Below are positions 1-7,435 of a stretch of DNA of 64,000 bases, in pieces (position 1 is the stretch's first letter; each line of letters begins with the position of its first letter). The notes below the pieces were generated by a model. It did no database searches. It was not told where the DNA came from and worked only from the letters and a program-made list of their open reading frames with translations. Made by a program: the position numbers and the translations under genes. This DNA comes from Acidimicrobiales bacterium (GTDB taxonomy: Bacteria > Actinomycetota > Acidimicrobiia > Acidimicrobiales > UBA8190), in the NCBI GenBank assembly GCA_035531755.1, contig DATKSK010000023.1:17803-81802 (forward strand), given 5' to 3'.

Positions 1-371
1 GCGGGCGGGCTCTGGCTCGTCCAGGTGGCCCCGCCGTCGGCGCTGGCCATGATCTCGGCCCCGGTGAAGTCGGCGTTGGCACCGACGCCGATGCACACCG
101 TCGCCGTGGGGCACGACACGCCCGACAGGGGTGAGACGGGCCCGGTGTAGGAGGCGCTGGTCTGCCACCCCGACGCCGTGGCCGAGGCGTGCGTGGACAG
201 GAGCAGGCCCCCGCCCACGGCGGCCACCAGGGCGGCCACCACCCGGACGCGGACGCGCCCACGGCCGGTGCCGGTCGGGGGAGCGGGCCTGATGGCCACC
301 CCGTGCGTAGGAGCGATCGCTCCGGGCGCGATCGAGCGCGTCCAGATCTGACGGCGTCGTCCAGACATCAT
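1..371 (-). CDS. Secreted SCP-repeat protein, N-terminal part (runs off the window)
   Basis: The reading frame starts at ATG 371 (a second ATG lies at 368) and is still open at base 1, so only the first 123 codons are present. A basic N-terminus is followed by a hydrophobic stretch at about residues 42-60 and an Ala-rich ASATA region, which looks like a Sec signal peptide with a long n-region. The mature part then shows SCPTATVCIGVG followed by SADGGATW. Repeats of the type SCP-x-C-x-VG with a DGGxTW tail are familiar in large secreted actinobacterial proteins that resemble BNR or sialidase-type propellers. A G-rich stretch lies directly upstream of the start and could serve as a ribosome-binding site. 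The substrate and function cannot be told from this fragment. Confidence 0.6.
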   Translation of the reverse strand, partial: MMSGRRRQIWTRSIAPGAIAPTHGVAIRPAPPTGTGRGRVRVRVVAALVAAVGGGLLLSTHASATASGWQTSASYTGPVSPLSGVSCPTATVCIGVGANADFTGAEIMASADGGATWTSQSPP

Positions 372-466
372 CCCCACCCCCCCCAGAAAGCCCCCGCCGG
401 TGGGAGTCGTCCCAGGTAGACGAACGCTACTGCCTGGACGGCGGGGTTATCAATCGGTGGGGCGGC

Positions 467-491
467 CGCCCCGGGCGCGCGGCCCGGGGCG
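467..491 (-). terminator. Hairpin after the tRNA array
   Basis: A perfect 10-bp inverted repeat (CGCCCCGGGC and its complement, 5-nt loop) begins two bases beyond the encoded CCA of tRNA-Phe, read on the minus strand. No T-tract follows, which is usual for high-GC actinobacteria. It most likely ends the tRNA transcript before the secreted protein gene that follows on the same strand. Confidence 0.6.
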
Positions 492-493
492 CC

Positions 494-569
494 TGGTGGT
501 CGGGACCGGCGTCGATCCGGTGACCTCACGCTTTTCAGGCGCGCGCTCTACCAACTGAGCTACCCGACC
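494..569 (-). tRNA. tRNA-Phe (GAA)
   Basis: Folding on the minus strand gives a 7-bp acceptor stem (GGTCGGG with CCCGACC), a D arm, an anticodon loop CTGAAAA with anticodon GAA, and a T arm with stem ACCGG/CCGGT. The 3' CCA is encoded, unlike in the other tRNAs of this window. It is the last member of a three-tRNA minus-strand array. Confidence 0.95.
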
Positions 570-599
570 GTTGTCTGCCGCGGACAACGTCCGTGGCGG

Positions 600-674
600 C
601 GGTCCTGACGGGATTTGAACCCGCGACCTCCGGCTTGACAGGCCGGCGTGCACTCCAGACTGCACCACAGGACC
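600..674 (-). tRNA. tRNA-Asp (GTC)
   Basis: The minus strand folds with acceptor stem GGTCCTG/CAGGACC, anticodon stem CCGGC/GCCGG and loop CTGTCAA, which gives anticodon GTC. The T loop is TTCAAAT and the discriminator base is G, as expected for tRNA-Asp. CCA is not encoded. Confidence 0.95.
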
Positions 675-698
675 CCGGTCAGCGTCGCCCCACCGCTG

Positions 699-771
699 CA
701 CCCCCAACGGGATTCGAACCCGTGTTACCGCCTTGAAAGGGCGGCGTCCTCGGCCACTAGACGATGGGGGC
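699..771 (-). tRNA. tRNA-Glu (TTC)
   Basis: The minus strand folds with acceptor GCCCCCA/TGGGGGT (terminal G-T pair), anticodon stem CCGCC/GGCGG and loop CTTTCAA, which gives anticodon TTC. The T loop is TTCGAAT. CCA is not encoded. It is the first of the three-tRNA array Glu-Asp-Phe. Confidence 0.93.
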
Positions 772-817
772 TGGACCGATCAGGGCTTTTGCAGGTTAGC
801 AGGGTCCCTCCCGGCGC

Positions 818-2179
818 TCACCCGGGCGCGGCGCCGTCGACGAGCCCCCACTCGGAGCCTCCGGGCGTGTCGCGGACCTCCACCCCGAGGGCCACCAGCC
901 CGTCGCGCACGGCGTCGGCCTCGGCGAAACGGCGTTCGGACCGCGCCGCCTCGCGCAGCGACAGGGCGAGATCGACGAACGGGCCCACCACGGTCGCCGG
1001 GTCGCGGGTGCCGCGCTCGGCCACCGTGCCCAGCTCCGCCACCATGGTCCGCAGGCTGGCGCGACCGCGGTCGAGCGCGTCGGACTGCAGGGTGTCGGCG
1101 CTCCAGGCCCACAGCTCGTCGTCGAGCGCCAGCACGGCGCGCACCATGCCCTCGGCGTCCGAGCCGTCCCGGGCGGCGCGGAACGACTCTTCGTGGAGCC
1201 TGATCGCGCTCAGCAGGGGCGGGCCGTCGCGGTCGGCCGACCCCGCGCCCGCCCCGGCGGCACCTCCTGGCGTCCCGGCTGCCGGGCCGCCGGCTGTGTC
1301 CGTGCCGGGCACCGCCGTGCCGGGCACCGCCGTGCCGGGCACCGCCAGCGCGGCGTCGCCGGTCCCCCCGGCGGCGAGCTCGGCGGCGAGCCCGGGGATG
1401 CGGTCGAAGGGCACCGTCTCCCCGGCCTCGATCCGCACGGACCGGCCCCGCACCCGCACGGTGACCCCCCCGTGGCCCTGCACGGCGGCGGTGCCGGCGT
1501 CGAGGTCCACGCACAGGGCGGTGTGCTCGTCGACCCCCAGGACGAAGGCGCCCTCGGGGAGCTCGCGCTCCAGGGCCGCCAGCCGGTCCTCCCCCAGGTA
1601 GCAGAAGCGCGTGTCGTGGGTGCCGCCCTCGGCGTTGTCGTAGTGGGGGATGAGGGCAACCCGCAGGCCGAGGGGCGCCAGCAGGTCGAGCCCCGGGGCC
1701 CAGCGCGGGTGCTCGCCCACCTTGTAGACCTCGTAGACGGGTACGGTGACCACGCCCAGGGTGAGCGCCGCCGCCGACGAGAAGGTGAGGGCCCCCCCGA
1801 GGGCCAGCTTCTCGGCCAGGACCGAGGGGACGAGGGTGCCCTGCCACTGGCGCAGGGCATAGGTGGGGCTGCCGGGGCCGGCGAACACCAGCGCCGCCGC
1901 CACCAGCCGGGCGATGACGGCGTCGCCCCCGGGCCCTTCCAGGTCCGCCGCGGACCGCATGCCGGCGACGTCCAGGGTGGCCCCGACGCTGTCGCGGAAA
2001 TACGAGACGGTGCGCGCCGCGATCTCCGCCGCGTTGGTCTGGAACCCGAAGGGGGTGTCGAGGAGCAGGGCCCGGACCGGCCCCGGCCCCAGCCGCTCGA
2101 CCACGGCACGGTGGACCTTCACCATGGTCGGCGCCGTCTCGCCCGACCCCATGATCGTCAGCAGGCGGGGCCCGGACAT
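818..2179 (-). CDS. Glutamine-amidotransferase/S51-like domain fused to a cysteinyl-tRNA-synthetase-like C-terminal domain
   Basis: This 453-residue protein has two recognisable halves. Residues 1 to about 270 look like the class I glutamine amidotransferase / peptidase S51 (cyanophycinase-like) fold. Visible elements are an N-terminal LLTIMGSGETAPT strand-turn, GPGSPTYALRQW, a likely nucleophile Ser in TFSSAAALTL, and PHYDNAEGG. Residues about 315-453 resemble the anticodon-binding-side C-terminal domain of CysRS, ending with RRFAEADAVRDGLVALGVEV and DTPGGSEW. No CysRS catalytic domain (HIGH or KMSKS) is present. The two parts are joined by a Pro/Gly/Ala linker containing three copies of VPGTA encoded by a 15-bp tandem repeat. 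A TAAGAT hexamer lies 11 nt upstream of ATG 2179. Substrate and function are unknown; a free-standing role in peptide or amide cleavage with RNA binding is only a guess. Confidence 0.6.
   Translation of the reverse strand: MSGPRLLTIMGSGETAPTMVKVHRAVVERLGPGPVRALLLDTPFGFQTNAAEIAARTVSYFRDSVGATLDVAGMRSAADLEGPGGDAVIARLVAAALVFAGPGSPTYALRQWQGTLVPSVLAEKLALGGALTFSSAAALTLGVVTVPVYEVYKVGEHPRWAPGLDLLAPLGLRVALIPHYDNAEGGTHDTRFCYLGEDRLAALERELPEGAFVLGVDEHTALCVDLDAGTAAVQGHGGVTVRVRGRSVRIEAGETVPFDRIPGLAAELAAGGTGDAALAVPGTAVPGTAVPGTDTAGGPAAGTPGGAAGAGAGSADRDGPPLLSAIRLHEESFRAARDGSDAEGMVRAVLALDDELWAWSADTLQSDALDRGRASLRTMVAELGTVAERGTRDPATVVGPFVDLALSLREAARSERRFAEADAVRDGLVALGVEVRDTPGGSEWGLVDGAAPG
1301..1345. repeat. 15-bp tandem repeat, three copies
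   Basis: Three identical 15-bp units (cgtgccgggcaccgc) follow each other in frame. They encode the VPGTA repeats of the interdomain linker of the overlying gene. Confidence 0.95.
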
Positions 2180-2210
2180 CGCAGCGCGAGATCTTACGGG
2201 TCCCGGCCTC

Positions 2211-2756
2211 TCACCGGTCCCGTGGGTCGGGAGCGGTGGCGCCGCCCTTGGGCAGCCCGGCGGCCAGGGCGTCGACGATCTCCCCCTGCAGCATGCTCAG
2301 GTACTGGTAGACGGTGAATTGGTCCGACCGCGGGTCGTCGGGCTCGATCTCCACCACGTCCTCGCTGACGTCGAGCTGGGTCCCGAGGACCAGGCGCAGG
2401 ACCTCGACGGCCCCCAGCCACCCGTGCAGCTCGTCCTCGTCGATGCTGGTCTCGTCCACGGTGTCGGTCAGGACCGCGAGGGCGTGGCGATGGTGATCGA
2501 GGAGCTGGGCCCCCATCATCTCCCGGTACTCGGCCTGGGCCGCCTCGTCGTCGGGGTAGGCGACGGGGAAGAGCCGCTGCGCCGACGGCTCGTCGTGCTC
2601 CACCAGCTCGCGGGCCTGCTCGGGCAGGGCCCGCAGCAGCTCGCGCTCGGGGAGCTCCAGGCCGGGGCGGATGCGCCCCTGGCGGTCGCGCCCGAAGCGC
2701 TTCCGCCCGATCACCGGCACCACCCGATCAGCGGGCACGGCCCCGTCAGCGGGCAC
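2211..2756 (-). CDS. DUF2017 family protein
   Basis: The 181-residue acidic helical protein matches the actinobacterial DUF2017 pattern: a basic FGRDRQGRIRP beginning, ELPERELLRALPEQARELV, an RLFPVAYPDDEAAQAEYREMM segment, and a C-terminal FTVYQYLSMLQGEIVDAL. In many actinobacteria this gene lies next to clpS, as here, where it is directly downstream. Its biochemical role is unknown. The start is uncertain: GTG 2756 lies inside an 18-bp tandem repeat and each repeat unit supplies an in-frame GTG, so a start further downstream, near VIGRKRF, is also possible. Without the repeat-encoded residues the protein would be about 170 residues, closer to the usual family length. Confidence 0.75.
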   Translation of the reverse strand: MPADGAVPADRVVPVIGRKRFGRDRQGRIRPGLELPERELLRALPEQARELVEHDEPSAQRLFPVAYPDDEAAQAEYREMMGAQLLDHHRHALAVLTDTVDETSIDEDELHGWLGAVEVLRLVLGTQLDVSEDVVEIEPDDPRSDQFTVYQYLSMLQGEIVDALAAGLPKGGATAPDPRDR

Positions 2757-2797
2757 GGCCCCGTCACCGTCTCCGCCCCGTCACCGTCTCCGCCCCG
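2728..2797. repeat. Two adjacent tandem repeats between DUF2017 and clpS
   Basis: Two copies of an 18-bp unit (2728-2763) are followed directly by two copies of a 17-bp unit (2764-2797), ending exactly at the clpS stop codon. The first pair is read as VPADGA-VPADRV at the DUF2017 N-terminus; the second pair is intergenic. Confidence 0.9.
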
Positions 2798-3103
2798 TCA
2801 CGACGACTGCTCCATGGTGGCCCACAACCCGTGCTCGTGGAGCCGGAAGACGTCGAGCTCCGCCCGCTCGCGGGGCCCCGAGGTCACGACGGCCCGGCCC
2901 TTGTGGTGGACGTCGAGCATCAGCTTGGTGGCCTTGTCGCGGCTGTAGCCGAAGAGCTTCTGGAAGACGTAGGTGACGTACGACATCAGGTTGATGGGGT
3001 CGTTCCACACGATGACCATCCACGGCCGGTCCGGGCGCACGTCCTCCCCGCCCTCGGGCCGGTCGACCTCGACGGGCCGGACCTCGGTCCCGGGCCCCGT
3101 CAT
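2798..3103 (-). CDS. clpS: ATP-dependent Clp protease adaptor ClpS
   Basis: The 101-residue protein carries the ClpS core. It has [20 protein letters not shown] for the N-end-rule pocket and hydrophobic binding strand, [22 protein letters not shown], and [19 protein letters not shown] near the end. ClpS delivers N-degron substrates to ClpA/ClpC for degradation in the cytoplasm. The ATG at 3103 overlaps the ctaA stop as ATGA, which fixes the start and makes translational coupling to ctaA likely. The N-terminal 24 residues before the core are charged and probably disordered, as in other ClpS proteins. The DUF2017 gene follows 41 bases downstream. Confidence 0.93.
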   Translation of the reverse strand: MTGPGTEVRPVEVDRPEGGEDVRPDRPWMVIVWNDPINLMSYVTYVFQKLFGYSRDKATKLMLDVHHKGRAVVTSGPRERAELDVFRLHEHGLWATMEQSS

Positions 3104-4065
3104 CGGGGGGCCGGCGTCGGCGACGCGGCGTCGGCGGGGATCCCGAGGGCGGGAGCGGGAGCGCCGGGGGCGTCGGCCCGGGGTGCCGGCGCGCGGGCGA
3201 GCCCGTCGTGGAACCACAACATCGCCGACCACACCACGGTGGCCCCGAAGACGTGCACGCCCACCAGGAGGGGCGGAAGGTGGATGAAGTACTGGGTGTA
3301 CCCGATGACGCCCTGGGCCACCATGGCGGCGAGGAGGAGCCGGGCCCGCTCCGCCACCGTGGCCGGCGCCCCGCTGCGCCCCAGGAGCACCAGCACCACG
3401 AGCGTGAGGCCGACGAGCACGAGCACGATCCCCGAGTGGACCCGTGCCATGTCGGCCAGGGCCACGGGCACCCGCTTGGCGCCGGGGCCACCGGCGTGCG
3501 GCCCGGCCCCCGTGGTGGCCGTGCCGGCGGCCAGCGCCACGACCAGGACGCCGACCATCGCCCGGGTCACCCCGACGACGCTGCGGTCCACGACCGGCAC
3601 GCGCCGCCCGGTCCCGGGCTCGCGGCCCGCCCGCAGGGCCAGCACCACGGCGTCGCTCAGCACGGCGATGCCCAGCATGAAGTGGGCCATGACCACGTAG
3701 GGATTGAGCTTGGTGTAGACGACCACGGCCCCGAGGACGGCTTCGCCCACCACGCCGGCCACCAGGCCGCCCGACAGCCAGACGAGGTCGCGCCGGGCCG
3801 GCGCCCGCCGCAGGGCCGCCACCAGCGTGACGACCGTCAGGATGCACAGGACCACCACCACCATGCGGTTGCCGAACTCCACGGCCGGATGGAACGCCAG
3901 CGGCGGCGTGAGGTGGTGGCGGGCGCAGGTGGGCCAGTCGGGGCAGCCGAGCCCCGAGTCGCTCAGCCGGACGGCCGCGCCCGTCACGATGTTGAGGAGC
4001 ACCACCGCCACCGCCAGCTGGGCGATGCGGAGGAAGGAGCGGGGGCCGACGGCGGCGAGTTTCAC
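3100..4065 (-). CDS. ctaA: Heme A synthase (COX15/CtaA family)
   Basis: CtaA oxidises the C8 methyl group of heme O to the formyl group of heme A, the cofactor of aa3-type oxidases. The 321-residue protein is polytopic with about eight membrane segments. Visible family features are the cysteine pair C41 and C47 in LGCPDWPTC, the glutamate and histidine in [10 protein letters not shown], and heme-ligand histidines in [17 protein letters not shown] and LVGVHVFG. I chose GTG 4065 rather than the upstream ATG at 4185. The longer form would overlap the start of the divergent ctaB gene, and a TACGAT hexamer sits 9 nt before this GTG. The stop overlaps clpS. Confidence 0.9.
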   Translation of the reverse strand: MKLAAVGPRSFLRIAQLAVAVVLLNIVTGAAVRLSDSGLGCPDWPTCARHHLTPPLAFHPAVEFGNRMVVVVLCILTVVTLVAALRRAPARRDLVWLSGGLVAGVVGEAVLGAVVVYTKLNPYVVMAHFMLGIAVLSDAVVLALRAGREPGTGRRVPVVDRSVVGVTRAMVGVLVVALAAGTATTGAGPHAGGPGAKRVPVALADMARVHSGIVLVLVGLTLVVLVLLGRSGAPATVAERARLLLAAMVAQGVIGYTQYFIHLPPLLVGVHVFGATVVWSAMLWFHDGLARAPAPRADAPGAPAPALGIPADAASPTPAPR

Positions 4066-4074
4066 CGGACGGTC

Positions 4075-4080
4075 ATCGTA
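4075..4080 (-). promoter_or_regulatory. -10 hexamer of ctaA
   Basis: TACGAT on the minus strand lies 9 nt before GTG 4065, which implies a leader of only about 2-3 nt. Confidence 0.5.
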
Positions 4081-4149
4081 CCGGCGGGGCGCCGGGCCCC
4101 CCTCGGCGCGGCCGGGGTCGTGGGACGGGCGCGGCCGGGAGTGCCGTCG

Positions 4150-4155
4150 TAGACT
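4150..4155 (+). promoter_or_regulatory. -10 hexamer of leaderless ctaB
   Basis: TAGACT is separated by exactly 7 nt from the ATG at 4163. This places the expected transcription start at the start codon. ctaA and ctaB are transcribed away from each other from this roughly 100-bp interval. Confidence 0.6.
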
Positions 4156-4162
4156 CCCCCCG

Positions 4163-5074
4163 ATGTCCCTGCTGAATCCCGCCATCCCCCGCAGCGTCCG
4201 GGCGGGAGGAGCGAGAGTGCGTACCTACGTGGCGCTGACCAAGCCGCGCATTATCGAGCTGCTGCTGGTCACGACCCTGCCCACCATGCTCGTGGCCGAC
4301 CGCGGCGTGCCCTCGGTGGCGCTCATGGCAGCCACGCTGCTGGGTGGGACACTGGCCGCCGGCGGGGCCAACGCCCTCAACATGGTGCTCGACCGCGACA
4401 TCGACCGGGTCATGCACCGGACCCGCCACCGCCCGCTGGTGACGGGCGACGTCACCCCGCTCGCCGCCACCGTGTTCGCCGTCACGCTCGAGGCGGTGGC
4501 CTTCGCCGAACTGTGGGCGTGGGTCAACCTGCTGTCGGCGGTGCTGGCCGTGGCGGCCACGGCGTTCTACGTCGTCGTCTACACGCTGTGGCTCAAGCGC
4601 ACCTCCAGCCAGAACATCGTGATCGGCGGGGCGGCCGGTGCCGTGCCCGTGCTCGTGGGGTGGGCGGCGGTCACCGACCGGCTCGGCTGGGCGCCGCTCG
4701 TGCTCTTCGCGGTGATCGTGATCTGGACCCCGCCACACTTCTGGGCGCTCGCCATCCGCTACCGCGAGGACTATGCGGCCGCCAACGTCCCGATGCTTCC
4801 GGTGGTGGCCACGTTCCGTCGCACCGCCCGGCAGATCCTGCTGTACACGGTGGTGCTCGTGGCGGTGACCGTGCTGTTCGCGGCGGTGGGCCACATGGGG
4901 GCGCTGTACCTGGCGGGCGCGATCGTGCTCGGGGCCCTGTTCGTCGTGTTCGCGCTGCGACTGCGCCGCGACCAGACGCCGCGTGCCGCCATGGCGCTGT
5001 TCCGGTACTCGATCACGTACCTCACCCTGCTGTTCGTCGCCATGGCCGGCGACGTGCTCATCCGATTCCATTGA
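4163..5074 (+). CDS. ctaB: Protoheme IX farnesyltransferase (heme O synthase)
   Basis: CtaB attaches a farnesyl group to heme b to make heme O, the substrate of CtaA. The 303-residue membrane protein has the UbiA-family prenyl-diphosphate motif NMVLDRDIDRVM at about residues 73-84, followed by RTRHRPLVTGDV, and the second loop motif YREDYAAANVPMLP. About eight to nine hydrophobic segments alternate with short loops. The start at ATG 4163 is supported by a TAGACT hexamer 7 nt upstream, consistent with a leaderless mRNA. The gene diverges from ctaA, and its stop region is followed immediately by a thioredoxin-like gene, so heme O synthesis and oxidase assembly genes are co-transcribed. Confidence 0.95.
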   Translation: MSLLNPAIPRSVRAGGARVRTYVALTKPRIIELLLVTTLPTMLVADRGVPSVALMAATLLGGTLAAGGANALNMVLDRDIDRVMHRTRHRPLVTGDVTPLAATVFAVTLEAVAFAELWAWVNLLSAVLAVAATAFYVVVYTLWLKRTSSQNIVIGGAAGAVPVLVGWAAVTDRLGWAPLVLFAVIVIWTPPHFWALAIRYREDYAAANVPMLPVVATFRRTARQILLYTVVLVAVTVLFAAVGHMGALYLAGAIVLGALFVVFALRLRRDQTPRAAMALFRYSITYLTLLFVAMAGDVLIRFH

Positions 5075-5094
5075 CGGCCCCGGCCGGCGGGCGG

Positions 5095-5625
5095 GTGTCC
5101 CGCCCGGCGCGCCGCCGGGCCCTGTCCATCGCCGCAGGCGTGGTCCTCGGGGCCGTCCTGTGGCTGGCGCTGACCCTGACGGGCGGTCCCGGTCCGCACC
5201 AGGCACCCGCCTTCTCGCTGCCGCGTCTCGGCGGCGGCCCCGCGGTGGCGTACCCGGTGCGCGGTGCCGAGGCCCGGCGTCCCGTGGTGCTCGTCTTCTT
5301 CGCGTCGTGGTGCACGCCGTGCCGCGCCGAGCTGCCCGCCGTGGCCCGCGTCGCCGACCAGGTCCGGGGGGCGGGCGGTCACGTGCTCTTCCTGGGTGTC
5401 GACGGCAACGATGATCCCGCCAGCGGCCTCTCCTTCGCTCGGCACAGCGGCGTGTCCTTCGCCGTGGGCGCGGACCGTGACAGCTCGCTGGCGCCGAAGT
5501 TCTCGTTGGTCGGCTACCCGGGCACGGTGTTCATCGACGCGTCGGGGAATGTCGCCGGGAGCGTCCGCGGTCCGGTGACCCGGGCCACCCTCGAGCGCTG
5601 GGTCTCGCGCCTTGGCGCCACCTGA
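5095..5625 (+). CDS. TlpA/ResA-like membrane-anchored thioredoxin
   Basis: The 177-residue protein has an N-terminal anchor (residues 9-29) and an extracytoplasmic thioredoxin fold. The redox motif WCTPC places the cysteines at about residues 73 and 76, and the cis-Pro segment VGYPGTVFID is present. Such proteins reduce apo-cytochrome c or the CuA cysteines of oxidase subunit II, which fits the neighbourhood. I used GTG 5095; a TTG at 5071 overlaps the ctaB stop as TTGA and would add eight residues. The gene is within 25 bases of ctaB and probably in its operon. Confidence 0.8.
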   Translation: MSRPARRRALSIAAGVVLGAVLWLALTLTGGPGPHQAPAFSLPRLGGGPAVAYPVRGAEARRPVVLVFFASWCTPCRAELPAVARVADQVRGAGGHVLFLGVDGNDDPASGLSFARHSGVSFAVGADRDSSLAPKFSLVGYPGTVFIDASGNVAGSVRGPVTRATLERWVSRLGAT

Positions 5626-5684
5626 CGACACGACCGGAGGGCCTGATCGGCCGGCCGCCCCGGACGCGGCCCGATGTTCCCCGG

Positions 5685-5690
5685 TAGTGT
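5685..5690 (+). promoter_or_regulatory. -10 hexamer of leaderless SCO gene
   Basis: TAGTGT lies exactly 7 nt before GTG 5698. The same hexamer and spacing recur before the second SCO gene (14795-14800), which helped decide both starts. Confidence 0.6.
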
Positions 5691-5697
5691 CGGCGCC

Positions 5698-6714
5698 GTG
5701 CCGAACCGCGCCGGCGTGGGGGATGCCCGGGTCGCCGGGCGGGTCGCATCCCCGCCGCGCGACGCCGGCATGGCGCCGAGCGACGCCGGCTCCATGAACG
5801 GCGACGCCGGCTCCATGAACGGCGACGCCGGCGCTCACGACCCGTCGGCGCCCGTCGTCGACCGGGCGGCGGCGTTCGCCCGCGGCGCGCCGAGGATCCC
5901 CCGCAAGGCCGTCCTCGTCGTCCTGGCTGCCGCCGTGGTGCTCGGCGGCGGCGGGGTGGCGCTCGAGCACCTCCTGGCGGGCGCCGGGCTGAACCCGGGA
6001 GCCACCGGCTCAACGGGCGCCACCGGCTCAACGGGCGCCACCGGCGCTCGAGGCGGGCCGTCGCGCCGGGCGACGACGGGGCCGGTCCTGGCACCCCCGG
6101 TCTCGGAGCCGGCGCGTCAGATGAGCGCCCGCCTGTCGTCGTTCATGGGCATCGCCACCCCCAGGCCCGCGCCCGCCCCGTCGCTCGCCCTCGTCGACCA
6201 GGCGGGCACCCCGGTGTCGCTGTCCGCCCTGCGGGGCAGCGTGGTGGTGATCACGTTCTTCGGGGCGCCGTGCACCGACATCTGCCCCGTCCTGGGCCCC
6301 GAGATCGCCGCCGCCGACGCCGCGCTGGGCCCGGCGGCCTCCCGCGTGGTGTTCCTCACGGTGAACACCGATCCGCTGCACCTGGCGCGCCTGCCCGCTC
6401 CCGCGGCGGTGACCGGCGTCGGACTCGGCGCCGGCGCCCTGGCGAATTGGCACTTCCTGACGGGGTCGGTGCGACAGCTCGATCCGGTCTGGCGCCGGTA
6501 CGGCGTCGCCATCACCGCCTCCGCGGCCACGGGAACGGTGGCGCACAACGACGTCATGTACTTCGTCGACCCGACCGGTGTGATCCGGTACCGGGCCACG
6601 CCGTTCGCCGACGAGAGCGCCGCCGGCGTGTTCACCCTCCCTCCGGCCAGCCGGACGCGCTGGGCGGAAGGCATCGCCTCGTACGCCCGACGGCTCCTGC
6701 AGGGTGCGTCGTGA
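5698..6714 (+). CDS. SCO1/SenC-family copper chaperone with repeat-rich N-terminus
   Basis: SCO proteins deliver copper to, or reduce, the CuA site of oxidase subunit II outside the membrane. The copper motif CTDIC is at residues 192-196 and the third ligand His is at about 283 in VAHNDVMYFVDPTG. A transmembrane anchor lies near residues 75-95. The protein is 338 residues, well above the usual roughly 200. The excess is an Ala/Gly-rich N-terminal extension with two SMNGDAG repeats and a periplasmic GATGST repeat, both encoded by perfect DNA tandem repeats. I chose GTG 5698, not the upstream ATG 5674, because TAGTGT lies exactly 7 nt before it. The stop overlaps the next gene as GTGA. Confidence 0.85.
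   Translation: MPNRAGVGDARVAGRVASPPRDAGMAPSDAGSMNGDAGSMNGDAGAHDPSAPVVDRAAAFARGAPRIPRKAVLVVLAAAVVLGGGGVALEHLLAGAGLNPGATGSTGATGSTGATGARGGPSRRATTGPVLAPPVSEPARQMSARLSSFMGIATPRPAPAPSLALVDQAGTPVSLSALRGSVVVITFFGAPCTDICPVLGPEIAAADAALGPAASRVVFLTVNTDPLHLARLPAPAAVTGVGLGAGALANWHFLTGSVRQLDPVWRRYGVAITASAATGTVAHNDVMYFVDPTGVIRYRATPFADESAAGVFTLPPASRTRWAEGIASYARRLLQGAS
5781..5831. repeat. 21-bp tandem repeat in the SCO gene
   Basis: Two full 21-bp units (5781-5822) and a partial third encode the repeated DAGSMNG segment in the N-terminal cytoplasmic part of the SCO protein. Confidence 0.9.
6001..6054. repeat. 18-bp tandem repeat in the SCO gene
   Basis: Two identical 18-bp units and a degenerate third encode GATGST-type repeats just after the membrane anchor. 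They probably form a flexible periplasmic tether. Confidence 0.85.
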
Positions 6715-7376
6715 CGGGCCCCACGGGTGCCACCTCGACGCTGGCCCAGCCCGCCGGCCCGGACGCCGGCGCCGCCCGGGTGCCGTGGTACCGGCGCCGG
6801 GCGGTCCTCGTGGTGGCGGGGATCGTGGTGGTGGTCGCGGCCGCGGTCGTCGTCGACCTCCCCCGCCACGCCTCACGGTCGTCGCAGGTCGCCACCGACG
6901 CCCAGGTCGTGGACGAGATCAACACCGACATCGGCCCGTGCCGGTACGCGGTCACCGAGGCGTTCACCCTGTACCGCGCCCTGACCGACCCCGCCACGTC
7001 GGCCGCCGACCGGGGCCGTGTCCCCGCCCTGCTCACGGACGACCAGCGGGTGTGCTCGTTCACCGACTCCGACATCGTCGACCTCGCCAGCATCGAGATC
7101 CCGGGCACGGCGGCCGGGTCGCACCTGCGCCGCGTCGTCGACTCGGTGACGCTGTGGGTCACGGGCGACGCCCTGGCGGCCGTCGAGGCGATCCAGACCC
7201 TGGCGGCCAAACCGGCCGACGCCACCGCCCTGGCCTCGCTGGACAGGGCCCGGCACGAGATGGTGGCCGACCAGAGGATCGTCGCCGCGCAGCTGGCGGC
7301 CGCCGAGCGGGCACTGGGCGCCAGACCGGGGCATCCCGACCTGCCGCGGCTGCCGCTCCCGGCGCCGCCGCGCTGA
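6711..7376 (+). CDS. Membrane-anchored protein of unknown function, SCO-linked
   Basis: I do not recognise this 221-residue protein. It has a short cytoplasmic N-terminus rich in Thr, Pro and Ala, one membrane helix at about residues 29-48, and an extracytoplasmic helical domain with two cysteines (IGPCRYAV and RVCSFTD). These could form a disulfide or bind metal. The C-terminus is Pro-rich. GTG 6711 overlaps the stop of the upstream SCO gene as GTGA, so the two are almost certainly translated together. This suggests a role at the outer face of the membrane, perhaps in oxidase assembly, but that rests on position only. Confidence 0.7.
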   Translation: MTGPTGATSTLAQPAGPDAGAARVPWYRRRAVLVVAGIVVVVAAAVVVDLPRHASRSSQVATDAQVVDEINTDIGPCRYAVTEAFTLYRALTDPATSAADRGRVPALLTDDQRVCSFTDSDIVDLASIEIPGTAAGSHLRRVVDSVTLWVTGDALAAVEAIQTLAAKPADATALASLDRARHEMVADQRIVAAQLAAAERALGARPGHPDLPRLPLPAPPR

Positions 7377-7435
7377 GGGGATCGCCGGGCCGACCGGTCC
7401 GGCGGCGTGGCACCGGTCCGGCTCGGCCGGGTCGT

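Noticed and set aside
818..1240. Truncated cysS pseudogene
   Set aside because: The CysRS-like part is in frame with an intact upstream domain and linker, with no stop or frameshift, so it is a fusion rather than a remnant.
4066..4185. Forty-residue N-terminal extension of CtaA
   Set aside because: It would overlap the start of divergent ctaB and run through both promoters. GTG 4065 gives the normal length.
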